A DNA stretch of 33,525 bases, from contig JACQER010000104.1 of the NCBI GenBank assembly GCA_016200465.1, positions 1 through 33,525 on the forward strand, given 5' to 3'. The notes under the pieces are model-generated. The model did not search any database. It was not told where the DNA came from and worked only from the letters and a program-made list of their open reading frames with translations. The number at the start of each line of letters is the position of its first letter. The first letter of the stretch is position 1. This stretch comes from Gammaproteobacteria bacterium (GTDB taxonomy: Bacteria; Pseudomonadota; Gammaproteobacteria; Acidiferrobacterales; Sulfurifustaceae). Below, one piece after another: positions 8,155 through 15,883 of this stretch. A program made the translations under genes and the position numbers.

Positions 8155-8603
8155 CGCGTCATGCCTCCATCCGTGGAAAACACGAGCGGGGTTTCGCCCT
8201 GGTCGCGGCCATTTTCATCGTCGTGGTGCTGGCGATGCTCGGGATCATGATGGTCACGATCGGCGGCATGCAGCGCGCCACCGCGAGCGTGGCGGTGCAG
8301 GGCGCGCGCGCGTTCTACGCCGCGCGCTCCGGAATCGAATGGGGGACTTTCGGGGCACTCAACAACACCGTGGCCACGTGCGGCAACGCCGCCTCCACGC
8401 CGACAACGAATACTTTCGCCCTGACGGTGTCCGGCCTTAACGGATTTACCGTGTCCGTGGTTTGCAGCTATACCACGCACCGCGAGCGCAACGATACTTA
8501 CAATGTGTATGTGATCAACTCCACGGCAACCTCGGGCAGTTTCGGGGACGCTGATTATGTTTCGCGCACCCTTCAGGTCACCGTGACCAATGCCCAACCC
8601 TAA
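8151..8603 (+). CDS. mshP: MSHA biogenesis protein MshP (PilX-like pilin)
   Basis: 150 residues; leader MTRHASIRGKHERG followed by FALVAAIFIVVVLAMLGIMMV, then GARAFYAARSGIEWG, the 'A-x-x-AARSGIEWG' signature of MshP/PilX-type pilins. A short beta-rich body has two cysteines (ATCGN, VVCSY) and ends RTLQVTVTNAQP. It overlaps the mshO stop by 4 bases. Compared with the two giant PilX/MshP-like pilins of cassette 1, this copy has the normal family length and no repeat head. Confidence 0.85.
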   Translation: MTRHASIRGKHERGFALVAAIFIVVVLAMLGIMMVTIGGMQRATASVAVQGARAFYAARSGIEWGTFGALNNTVATCGNAASTPTTNTFALTVSGLNGFTVSVVCSYTTHRERNDTYNVYVINSTATSGSFGDADYVSRTLQVTVTNAQP

Positions 8604-8726
8604 AACGTGCTGCATTGACCGCGTTTCACCGTTGTTCGCCGCTTTTTGGGCTATCCTTGAAAGAGGGGCCGTGCACTGCCGCCCGACTTGGGCCGTACAT
8701 CAGGTTCTGCATTTGATCGCATCAAC

Positions 8727-11700
8727 ATGACCAGTATGCTTTCAACGGGCGTTGAATCTGTATCCCGCATGGCAAGGATTATCAGCCCGGTTCTGGTCCT
8801 GCTGTTGGCGACAGTTTTGACGGTCGCACCATCCGAGGCGGCCGTGACTTTCCGCTCCGCTGCCTCCGCCAGTTCGGCATCCTCCACGCCCACGCGTTTC
8901 TATATGCAGAACGCGGCGCCGGACGTCACCGTGGCGACCCACCGCGGTGCCTGGGACGTCACGGGTTCGGTGCTGCAACGCAAGCTGGCGCGCACCAAGT
9001 CGGGCGCCATTGCCACCAAGGCCGTCGCCGAGGCCTCGGCTACCAACAACTACGACGTGCTCATGCTCAAGTTTGTGAGCGAGCCGATCACTGCCGCGCA
9101 GACGATCACGGGTACGCTCAACTGGATCGTGGGTGATCAGGAGTCGAGCAACAACATGAACGCCAATTGGCACGTCCATGCCTATGTCACGCAGGGCGAT
9201 ACCGATAACCTGCGCGGCACGCTGATCACCGACTATACCGAGGCCGCCGGCACCAACGAGTGGCCCACCACCGCGGTAGGCGATACCCCGAACGGTGCCG
9301 CTGCCGTTGCGCTTTCTTCGGTCGCTGTGTCCGCCAACGATCGCATCGTCATCGAGGCCGGTTACGTGGCCCGCAACAGCGTGACCACGAACTATACCGG
9401 CACCTTGTGGTACGGAGGCACCAGTGCGACCGATCTCACCGCGGGCGGGGATGAAACCAGCTTTCCGGGCTGGTGGGAGTTCAGCCAGGATCTGTTCAGC
9501 GTCAGCGCTCTCACCATTCCCAAGCCCGCCGGCACCCTCACGGCGGACGTGATGATCGCCTCGATCAGCGTCACGCCGAGCACGATTACCATCACGCCGC
9601 CCGTGGGTTGGACTTTGATCTCGACGGTGACCCAGAGCAGCGCCACCACGAGCAAGCTCGTCACCTATTACCGTGTCGCCGGTGTGGGCGAACCGGCCAG
9701 CTATTCCTGGGGTTTCTCCGGCGGGACACACAACGGCGCCGTCGGCGGCATCGCCAGTTTCAGCGGTGTGGACAATCTGGCGCCGATCGACGCGCAGGCG
9801 GGCACTCCCACGGTCAGCGCCACCAGCCATACCGCACCGAGCGTCACGACCACGCAATCCAACGGCATGCTGGTGACGGTTCACGAATACGCCAGCTCCG
9901 GGACATGGACGCAGCCCGGGACGATGACCGAGGCTCTGGATGTGGCTTCACTGACACCGAACAACGCCAGCGGCATCTCGATGGAAATGAATTACGAAAC
10001 CCGTCCCACGGCCGGCGCCACCGGAACACGTCAGGCCAACGCCAGTACCACCGCCGACAGCGGTGCGACTCAATCGGTGGCGCTGAAGGCCGCGCCCCTG
10101 GTCTGCTACACCGACAACTTCAACCGCGCCAACGGTTCGCCCGGCAGCGACTGGGTCGTTTCCAGCACCAGCGGAGGATTCGGCAATCCGGTCATCGTCA
10201 ACAATCGTTTGCGCCTGACGGATGCGACCGGCAACGTCGCGACCATGGCGACCCTGCAGCGCCTGTTCCCGGGATCGGGCAACCGCATCGAGGTGGATTT
10301 CGATCACTTTGCTTATGGCTTCTCTGGTTGCGCGGCTGACGGCATCGCCGTCACGCTTTCGGACAGCGCGGTCACGCCGGTTCCCGGCGGCTATGGCGGC
10401 TCCCTGGGCTACGCCCAGCGCACGGGCATCAATGGCTTTGCCGGCGGCTGGCTCGGGATCGGAATCGACGAGTACGGAAATTTCTCCAACCCCACCGAAG
10501 GGCGCTCGGGCGGCCCCGGGTTCCGGGTCGATTCCGTCGCGGTGCGTGGTTCCGGCTCCGGCACCACCGGCTATGCCTATCATGCCGGTACCAACACCCT
10601 GACCCCGCAAGTGGACAACAACGGCGCGGCCGTCCCGCCGCATCACTACCGCATCATCGTCGACCATTCCAATGGCGTGAACGCGATGGTGTCGGTCGAA
10701 CGTGATACCGGCGCCGGCTATGTCACGCTCGTGGCGCCCTACGATGCCAAGGCCCAGGCGGGCCAAGCCGCGGTGCCGACCGGCTGGCTGCTGTCCTACA
10801 CCGGCTCCACCGGTGGCTGCAACAACATTCATGAAATCGATAGTCTGCAAGTCTGCGCGACGTCGCAGACGTCGATGACCGGGATTCATCATTTCGACAT
10901 TACTGTCGGGCCCTCGGCGAGCACCTGTTCGCCACAAAGCGTCACGATAGTGGCCCGGGACATATCGAACAATATATTGACCGGCTACACCGGCACCGTC
11001 CAGATCACCACCTCCACCTCACATGGCGACTGGTCGAAAGTAAGCGCCGGTGGCACGCTCACGAACGGCACGGCGGACGACGGCGTCGCGACCTACACCT
11101 TTGTTGCCGGTGACAACGGGATTATCACGCTCGGGTTCACTAATACCCACGCGGACGATCTCACGTTCAACGTCACGGATGTCGCCGTGCCGAGCTCGAG
11201 CACGACGTCTTCGGTGACCACCAGCTTTCGTGATAGCGCCTTTGTCATTACGCCGGATACGATTCAGATCGCCGGGCGCAATCAGAACATGACGGTGGCT
11301 CTCTACACCAAGGTCGGTGGCAGTTGTACCCCCGACACCAACTATACCGGCGCCCGGACTCTGGACGCTTGGCTCACGCTCGATCCGAGCCATCCCGCCG
11401 GCGCCACCGTGCCCACGATCGGTGCCCTGACCCTGCCGACCTCAGCGCCGGCCTCGAACCCGGCGTCGAACAACCTCACGCTGACTTTCACTGCGGGTGT
11501 TGCGAGCTTCGCTTTGGCCACCACCGACGTCGGCCGGTACGTTCTCAATATGCGCGACGATACGCGCACCTACGCCACGGCGGTGGACCTCGGCGGCGCC
11601 AGCAGCAGCATCACCACGCGCCCGTGGTTGCATGTCGCGGTCAGCGGCAATCCCGGCGCCAGTGCTGCTACGGGCACGGTCTTCACCTCGGCCGGCACCG

Positions 11701-12968
11701 ATTTCAGCGCCACCGTGCGCGGCGTGTTGTGGCAGGCCGCCGACGACGCGAACAATGATGGCATTCCCGACAGCGGCGCGAACCTCGTCGACAATACCGC
11801 GGCGCCGCGATTCGCCTGGGATACTGTTCTTTCACCCACGATACCGTTTACACCCGCCACTCCCTCCGACGCGCCGGCAGGTACCGGAACGGCCGGCACG
11901 CTGACTCGCGGATCCGGGGGCAGTACGGTCACGCAGGCGAGTTTCAGCAGCGGTTCCGCGACCGTCACGGACTGGCGTTACAGTGAGGTCGGCAGCTTCA
12001 CCCTGCGCGCCACGGCGAGCAACTATCTCAACAGCGGAATCAACGTGGCGACTGACAACGGCGTGGTCGGCCGCTTCACGCCGGCCTATTTCGACGTCGC
12101 CCGCATCCACGGCTGCCCCGTGGGCGCGGACCCCCTGTTGTTTACCTATTCCGGTCAGCCGTTTACCGTTACCGCCACCGCGCGCGCCGCGAACAGCGGT
12201 GCGGTGACCTTGAACTACGACGGCACGCTCGGCTTTGCCAAGGCCACGACCATTTCGGATGCCGGCAACGCCGCTAATTTCACGAACAACGTTCTCGCGG
12301 CCGCCAATTTTTCAGCCGGTACCCGGACCCAGAGCACCGTGACTTACACCTTCCCCGCCAAGGAGACCGCGCCGGCCACGCTGACGCTGCGCGCCGTTGA
12401 CACGGACAGCGTCAGTTCGGCCGGTCACACCGAAGAGCAAACGCAAATACGCAGCGGGCGCGTGCATATTTACAACGCCTACGGCTCCGAACTCGTGGAC
12501 CTGCTGGTATCGACGCGAGTGGAGTATTACGAAGACACGACCGTCACCGCGCCCGCAACTATTCCTCCCATCACCGGCTGGATCGCGAATGGTGGCGACA
12601 GCTGCAGCAGCGTGGGTCTGAGCGCCCTCAGTAATTTCCAGGGAAATCTCGCATCGGGAGAAACCTGCGTGCAGGACACCGGCAGTCCCGGTGTCAGCGG
12701 TCAAGGCTGCGCCGCCGCCGGACCGCTGGCACCGGTGAACGAACGTTACCTCGCCTTGCCTTCAGCGGGCGATTACAACCTTTACCTGAAAGCACCGGGT
12801 GCCACCAACGATGGCAGTGTGGACGTGACCGCCAACCTGGCCACGAAAACATGGTTGCGCTACGACTGGAACGGGACGGGCTCAGACGTTGACCCGACGG
12901 GCCAGGCCACTTTCGGTCTTTATCGCGGCAGCCCGAAGCATATCTACCTGCGCCAACGCTACAACTGA
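8727..12968 (+). CDS. mshQ: MshQ-like giant surface protein with ConA/LamG-like domain and DUF6701
   Basis: About 1413 residues. The start is uncertain: the ATG at 8727 is chosen, the ATG at 8769 would begin right at the signal peptide (MARIISPVLVLLLATVLTVAPSEA), and no good Shine-Dalgarno sequence precedes either. After signal cleavage (about residue 38) there is a beta-rich region of unknown family (40-260), a segment with PKPAGTLTADVMIASISV (260-455) and a concanavalin/LamG-like jelly roll starting DNFNRANGSPGSDW (about 459-710). Ig-like regions follow (HHFDITVGPSASTCSPQSV onward, 720-1110). The C-terminal DUF6701 (about 1115-1413) runs from YFDVARIHGCP to FGLYRGSPKHIYLRQRYN, the signature end of MshQ. 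It is secreted and likely displayed with the MSHA-type pilus; carbohydrate binding is an inference from the jelly roll. Confidence 0.8.
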   Translation: MTSMLSTGVESVSRMARIISPVLVLLLATVLTVAPSEAAVTFRSAASASSASSTPTRFYMQNAAPDVTVATHRGAWDVTGSVLQRKLARTKSGAIATKAVAEASATNNYDVLMLKFVSEPITAAQTITGTLNWIVGDQESSNNMNANWHVHAYVTQGDTDNLRGTLITDYTEAAGTNEWPTTAVGDTPNGAAAVALSSVAVSANDRIVIEAGYVARNSVTTNYTGTLWYGGTSATDLTAGGDETSFPGWWEFSQDLFSVSALTIPKPAGTLTADVMIASISVTPSTITITPPVGWTLISTVTQSSATTSKLVTYYRVAGVGEPASYSWGFSGGTHNGAVGGIASFSGVDNLAPIDAQAGTPTVSATSHTAPSVTTTQSNGMLVTVHEYASSGTWTQPGTMTEALDVASLTPNNASGISMEMNYETRPTAGATGTRQANASTTADSGATQSVALKAAPLVCYTDNFNRANGSPGSDWVVSSTSGGFGNPVIVNNRLRLTDATGNVATMATLQRLFPGSGNRIEVDFDHFAYGFSGCAADGIAVTLSDSAVTPVPGGYGGSLGYAQRTGINGFAGGWLGIGIDEYGNFSNPTEGRSGGPGFRVDSVAVRGSGSGTTGYAYHAGTNTLTPQVDNNGAAVPPHHYRIIVDHSNGVNAMVSVERDTGAGYVTLVAPYDAKAQAGQAAVPTGWLLSYTGSTGGCNNIHEIDSLQVCATSQTSMTGIHHFDITVGPSASTCSPQSVTIVARDISNNILTGYTGTVQITTSTSHGDWSKVSAGGTLTNGTADDGVATYTFVAGDNGIITLGFTNTHADDLTFNVTDVAVPSSSTTSSVTTSFRDSAFVITPDTIQIAGRNQNMTVALYTKVGGSCTPDTNYTGARTLDAWLTLDPSHPAGATVPTIGALTLPTSAPASNPASNNLTLTFTAGVASFALATTDVGRYVLNMRDDTRTYATAVDLGGASSSITTRPWLHVAVSGNPGASAATGTVFTSAGTDFSATVRGVLWQAADDANNDGIPDSGANLVDNTAAPRFAWDTVLSPTIPFTPATPSDAPAGTGTAGTLTRGSGGSTVTQASFSSGSATVTDWRYSEVGSFTLRATASNYLNSGINVATDNGVVGRFTPAYFDVARIHGCPVGADPLLFTYSGQPFTVTATARAANSGAVTLNYDGTLGFAKATTISDAGNAANFTNNVLAAANFSAGTRTQSTVTYTFPAKETAPATLTLRAVDTDSVSSAGHTEEQTQIRSGRVHIYNAYGSELVDLLVSTRVEYYEDTTVTAPATIPPITGWIANGGDSCSSVGLSALSNFQGNLASGETCVQDTGSPGVSGQGCAAAGPLAPVNERYLALPSAGDYNLYLKAPGATNDGSVDVTANLATKTWLRYDWNGTGSDVDPTGQATFGLYRGSPKHIYLRQRYN

Positions 12969-13050
12969 GCTGTCTCTTCCCTCTCTTGATCCGGGCCTGC
13001 CCGCAGAAATAAAGCGGACTTGGGCCGAACCCAAAAACTTCGCGTTTTTC

Positions 13051-13139
13051 CTAGGTTTTCCCCGATTTTGGACCTGGAAAACCGCATTGACAACAGTGGG
13101 TTATTGAACGATTCTTAACTTGAATCTCAGAAAACCTAG
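13051..13139. repeat. 10-bp inverted repeat bracketing a possible promoter
   Basis: CTAGGTTTTC at 13051-13060 and its exact reverse complement GAAAACCTAG at 13130-13139 flank 69 bases in the space between mshQ and mshI. The arms are too far apart for a terminator and no T-run follows. They could be paired operator half-sites or chance. Confidence 0.35.
13087..13115 (+). promoter_or_regulatory. possible sigma-70 promoter upstream of mshI
   Basis: A perfect -35 hexamer TTGACA (13087-13092) is followed after 17 bases by GATTCT (13110-13115), a weak -10 with three of six matches. It sits inside the 10-bp inverted repeat. The sigma-54-like site downstream is the stronger candidate for mshI. Confidence 0.25.
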
Positions 13140-13164
13140 CCATTTCGCAAGCTGTCAGGGGTTT

Positions 13165-13180
13165 TGGCTGTGTTTTTGCA
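13165..13180 (+). promoter_or_regulatory. sigma-54 (RpoN)-like -24/-12 promoter of the mshI operon
   Basis: TGGCTGTGTTTTTGCA: GG at 13166-13167 and GC at 13178-13179 with exactly 10 bases between, a TGGC core at -24 and full TTGCA at -12. Predicted transcription start is near 13190, about 14 bases before the AAGGAG ribosome binding site and 27 before the proposed mshI start. A second element of this geometry precedes the first minor-pilin cassette at 1165-1180. Confidence 0.45.
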
Positions 13181-13203
13181 TGGCAATGGGAGTGTTTCGG
13201 GAT

Positions 13204-13219
13204 AAGGAGAATTCCCCTG
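13204..13219 (+). promoter_or_regulatory. ribosome binding site that points to a CTG start for mshI
   Basis: AAGGAG (13204-13209) is a full-strength Shine-Dalgarno sequence. With 7 bases of spacing it meets CTG at 13217, in frame with mshI. No ATG, GTG or TTG lies in frame at a usable distance; the first ATG (13241) is 31 bases away. Confidence 0.55.
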
Positions 13220-14149
13220 TTACCGTTTCTGAAAAAAAGGATGCTCCCCGGTCTGACCGGCGTGGGGCTGCGACCGGATGGTGTTTGTGTGGTGCGCGTC
13301 GAGCGCACGACCGGACGCATGCCGTCCGTCACGCTGGTGGATTTCCGTCCCTGGGGTGACCAGGGGCAGGACAAGGTTCTGGCGCGCGTCGCGGCCGATT
13401 ACGACCTCGCGCGCTCGCGTTGCACCACCATTCTCGATCCGAACGAATACACGCTGTTGCTGACCGAGGCGCCGGACGTGCCACCCGACGAGCTGCGCGC
13501 CGCGATCCGCTGGCGCATCAAGGATTTGATCGATTTTCACATCAACGACGCGACGCTGGATGTCTTCGACCTGCCGGGCGAGAAAGCCTCTGGTCGTGCA
13601 CGCTCGATGTACGCCGTGGCCGCGCGCAGCACCGCCATTCAGAAACGCGTGGATATGATGACCGCGGCCGGCATCAATCTGGATGTCATCGACATTCCGG
13701 AGATGGCGCAACGCAACCTGGCTTCGCTGCTGCCGGACGACGCGAAAGGAGTTGTCCTGCTGTCCTTCACACCGGGCGGCGGACTGATCACCATCACCAG
13801 GCAGTCTGAAATATACCTGAGCCGCGGCATCGACATCGGGCTCGACATGTTGAAACAGTCGCAGGATACCGCCGGGCTTTTCGACCGGATCGCGCTCGAG
13901 GTGCAACGCTCGCTCGATTATTACGACAGCCATTTCCGCCAGGCGCCGATCAACACGGTGGCGCTGGCCCCGATGCCCGTGGAGGTTCCGGGATTGGTGG
14001 ATTACCTCAAGGCCAACCTCAATGCCAACGTGCTGGTCATGGATTTGACGCAGATCATGCAGTGCGACGTGCAGTTGCCTCCGGCGATGCAGTCGACCTG
14101 CCTCGGTGCACTGGGCGCAGCGTTGCGACAGGAGGAGAAGTCGCTGTGA
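13217..14149 (+). CDS. mshI: MSHA biogenesis protein MshI (PilM-like)
   Basis: About 310 residues if translation begins at CTG 13217, giving the N-terminus LLPFLKKRMLPGLTGVGL with the initiator read as Met. Starting at the ATG at 13241 would remove the first eight residues, including the LPFLKKR stretch that normally opens MshI. The body matches the MshI/PilM actin-like fold: GLTGVGLRPDGVCVVRV, LRAAIRWRIKDLIDF, MYAVAARSTAIQKRVDMMTAAGI, and IALEVQRSLDYYDSHF near the C-terminus. It acts at the cytoplasmic face of the inner membrane, scaffolding the PilN/PilO-like proteins encoded next. Its stop overlaps the next start (GTGA). The family call is firm; the start codon is an inference. Confidence 0.82.
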   Translation: MLPFLKKRMLPGLTGVGLRPDGVCVVRVERTTGRMPSVTLVDFRPWGDQGQDKVLARVAADYDLARSRCTTILDPNEYTLLLTEAPDVPPDELRAAIRWRIKDLIDFHINDATLDVFDLPGEKASGRARSMYAVAARSTAIQKRVDMMTAAGINLDVIDIPEMAQRNLASLLPDDAKGVVLLSFTPGGGLITITRQSEIYLSRGIDIGLDMLKQSQDTAGLFDRIALEVQRSLDYYDSHFRQAPINTVALAPMPVEVPGLVDYLKANLNANVLVMDLTQIMQCDVQLPPAMQSTCLGALGAALRQEEKSL

Positions 14150-14760
14150 GCCAGCAGATCAACCTTTATCAACCGATTTTCCGCAAGGAGGAGAAAAAAT
14201 TCTCCACGGTGGCCATGCTCCAGGCGATGGGGCTGGTGGTGGTCGGCGTTGTCGCGCTCTACGCCTACACGTGGTGGCAGATCGGCGCCCTGAAGGATGA
14301 CCTGAAGCGTGCCGAACAGCAGCATGCCACCGCCGCCAAGCGCCTTGCCGATGCAACGCAGAAATTCGGTCAACGCACGGGACCGAGTTCTCTCGACACC
14401 GAAATCACGCGTCTGGAAAGCGAGATCGTCGCCAAGCAGCGCATCCAGGAAATTCTCCGGAGCGGCATCTTCAGCAACACGCGCGGGTTTTCCGATTACT
14501 TTGTTTCTTTTGCGCGTCAATACACTCCCGGGGTGTGGCTGACGGGATTCGATATCACCGGCGCGGCAGAGCAGATGACGCTTGCCGGGCGCAGCACGAA
14601 TCCGGAACTCGTTCCGCGCTACATGCAAAAGCTGTCCGCCGAGAAAACGCTCTCCGGAATCGAATTCCGGGTTTTCCAGATGAATCGGCCGGCAGCCGAC
14701 GCCAAGGAACCGGACGCGCGTTATGTCGAGTTCCAGGCAAGAACGGGCAATCCGGGCTGA
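14146..14760 (+). CDS. PilN-like inner-membrane assembly protein of the MSHA system
   Basis: 204 residues from the GTG at 14146, which overlaps the mshI stop and has AGGAGGAG 8 bases upstream. N-terminal QINLYQPIFRKEE is the PilN/GspL-type 'INLY' cytoplasmic hook that in type IV pilus systems docks onto PilM, here MshI. One membrane helix follows (about 22-43, MGLVVVGVVALYAYTWW), then a periplasmic coiled coil (LKDDLKRAEQQHATAAKRLA) and a ferredoxin-like PilN domain (VWLTGFDITGAAEQMTLAGR). In some MSHA loci this gene is unnamed or treated as a second mshI part, so no symbol is given. Only two bases separate it from mshJ. Confidence 0.82.
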   Translation: MSQQINLYQPIFRKEEKKFSTVAMLQAMGLVVVGVVALYAYTWWQIGALKDDLKRAEQQHATAAKRLADATQKFGQRTGPSSLDTEITRLESEIVAKQRIQEILRSGIFSNTRGFSDYFVSFARQYTPGVWLTGFDITGAAEQMTLAGRSTNPELVPRYMQKLSAEKTLSGIEFRVFQMNRPAADAKEPDARYVEFQARTGNPG

Positions 14761-14762
14761 CC

Positions 14763-15440
14763 ATGCAAATCGATCACCTGAAAATGCAGTTCAAAGGATT
14801 CACCGACCGGATCGACGCCATGTCGCTGCGTGAGCGTGGCCTGATTTTCGTCACGCTTCTCGTGGCCCTGTATTTTGTGGCCGTGAACATGTTGTTTGGG
14901 CCGGTCTACACCGAAAAGGACCGGTTGCAGAAACAACTCGACCAGCGGCACGAAGAGACTCGACTGCTGGAGACGCGGGTGCAGAACATTACCGTCGGCG
15001 ATGCGAGCAGCCCGGAGGAAACCAAGCGCCGGAAAATCGCTTCGCTGCAGGAAAACCTGAAATCAATGGACGTGGCGCTTGATCGCGCGACCGCCGGGTT
15101 GGTGCCGCCCAGGGAAATGGCGAAACTGGTCGAGCAGATGCTGGTGAAAAACCACGGCCTGGAAGTGATCAAGATGGAAAGCCTCCCCTCTGCGCCGCTG
15201 CTGGAAGCGGGCGCGGAAACCGATGGGAAGGCCAGTGAGTCGATGGTTTACAAGCACGGGATGAGGATAGAGCTCAAAGGTAATTACCTCGATATCCTGC
15301 GCTATCTGCGGTCGTTGGAAGGCCTCGAATGGAAGGTTTTCTGGGGACAGGTGACATTGCAGGCTGAAAAATATCCGGTCTCCAGGGTCAGTTTGCTGAT
15401 CTATACCCTCAGCACTCATCAGGGGTGGATCGGATTATGA
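14763..15440 (+). CDS. mshJ: MSHA biogenesis protein MshJ (PilO/GspM-like)
   Basis: 225 residues from the ATG at 14763. Layout: short cytoplasmic N-terminus with SLRERGLI, one membrane helix (IFVTLLVALYFVAVNMLF, about 28-45), a periplasmic coiled coil (KDRLQKQLDQRHEETRLLET) and a C-terminal PilO/GspM-like domain (YKHGMRIELKGNYLDILRYL; KVFWGQVTLQAEKYPVSRV). It would pair with the PilN-like protein to form the inner-membrane alignment complex between MshI and the MshK/MshL outer part. Its stop overlaps the mshK start by 4 bases. Confidence 0.85.
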   Translation: MQIDHLKMQFKGFTDRIDAMSLRERGLIFVTLLVALYFVAVNMLFGPVYTEKDRLQKQLDQRHEETRLLETRVQNITVGDASSPEETKRRKIASLQENLKSMDVALDRATAGLVPPREMAKLVEQMLVKNHGLEVIKMESLPSAPLLEAGAETDGKASESMVYKHGMRIELKGNYLDILRYLRSLEGLEWKVFWGQVTLQAEKYPVSRVSLLIYTLSTHQGWIGL

Positions 15441-15883
15441 AATTCGCTCTTGGCACGAAACTTGATACAAATGGCTACAGGAAAGCCGGCCCATGGTTAA
15501 TGGCCGGTCGGGCCGCGGTGATGCTGGCCTGTGTGGCGGGGCATGTTGCCGCAAGCCAGGCGAACGATTCGCTGGCCGGACTCGCGGACCCGACGCAACC
15601 AGCGTACAGCGGTGCAACGGGCGGAGCTGTAGCGCAAAAACCGGCGGGCCCGATGCTGCAATCGACTTTTATCTCGACGAGCCAGCGTCGCGCCGTGATC
15701 AGCGGCAAGACCTATGCAATCGGCGATAAATTTGGCGGCGCCGTGATAACGGAAATTCAACCGTATGAAGTGGTGATGAAGCGGGCAGACAAGGAATCGC
15801 ACCTGCGTTTATTGCCGAAATTGGCGAAGGAAACCCTGTTCGTGAAAGTTCCGGCGAAAAGCCAAGAAGGCGGGCAAAGATGA
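15437..15883 (+). CDS. mshK: MSHA biogenesis protein MshK (PilP/GspC-like)
   Basis: 148 residues from the ATG at 15437, which has AGGGGTGGA 7 bases upstream and overlaps mshJ as ATGA; a GTG at 15425 is less likely. A signal or anchor segment (LMAGRAAVMLACVAGHVAAS) is followed by LADPTQPAY, the DPT(R/Q)P motif of MshK, and a small beta domain (RRAVISGKTYAIGDKFGG / VITEIQPYEVVMKR) like the GspC/PilP homology region. It should sit in the periplasm and connect the inner-membrane complex to the secretin encoded next. It overlaps mshL by 4 bases. Confidence 0.82.
   Translation: MKFALGTKLDTNGYRKAGPWLMAGRAAVMLACVAGHVAASQANDSLAGLADPTQPAYSGATGGAVAQKPAGPMLQSTFISTSQRRAVISGKTYAIGDKFGGAVITEIQPYEVVMKRADKESHLRLLPKLAKETLFVKVPAKSQEGGQR

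Noticed and set aside
8742-9884. A 380-codon minus-strand frame opposite mshQ
   Set aside because: Low-complexity Arg/Gly/His composition and no start signal; antisense shadow of mshQ.
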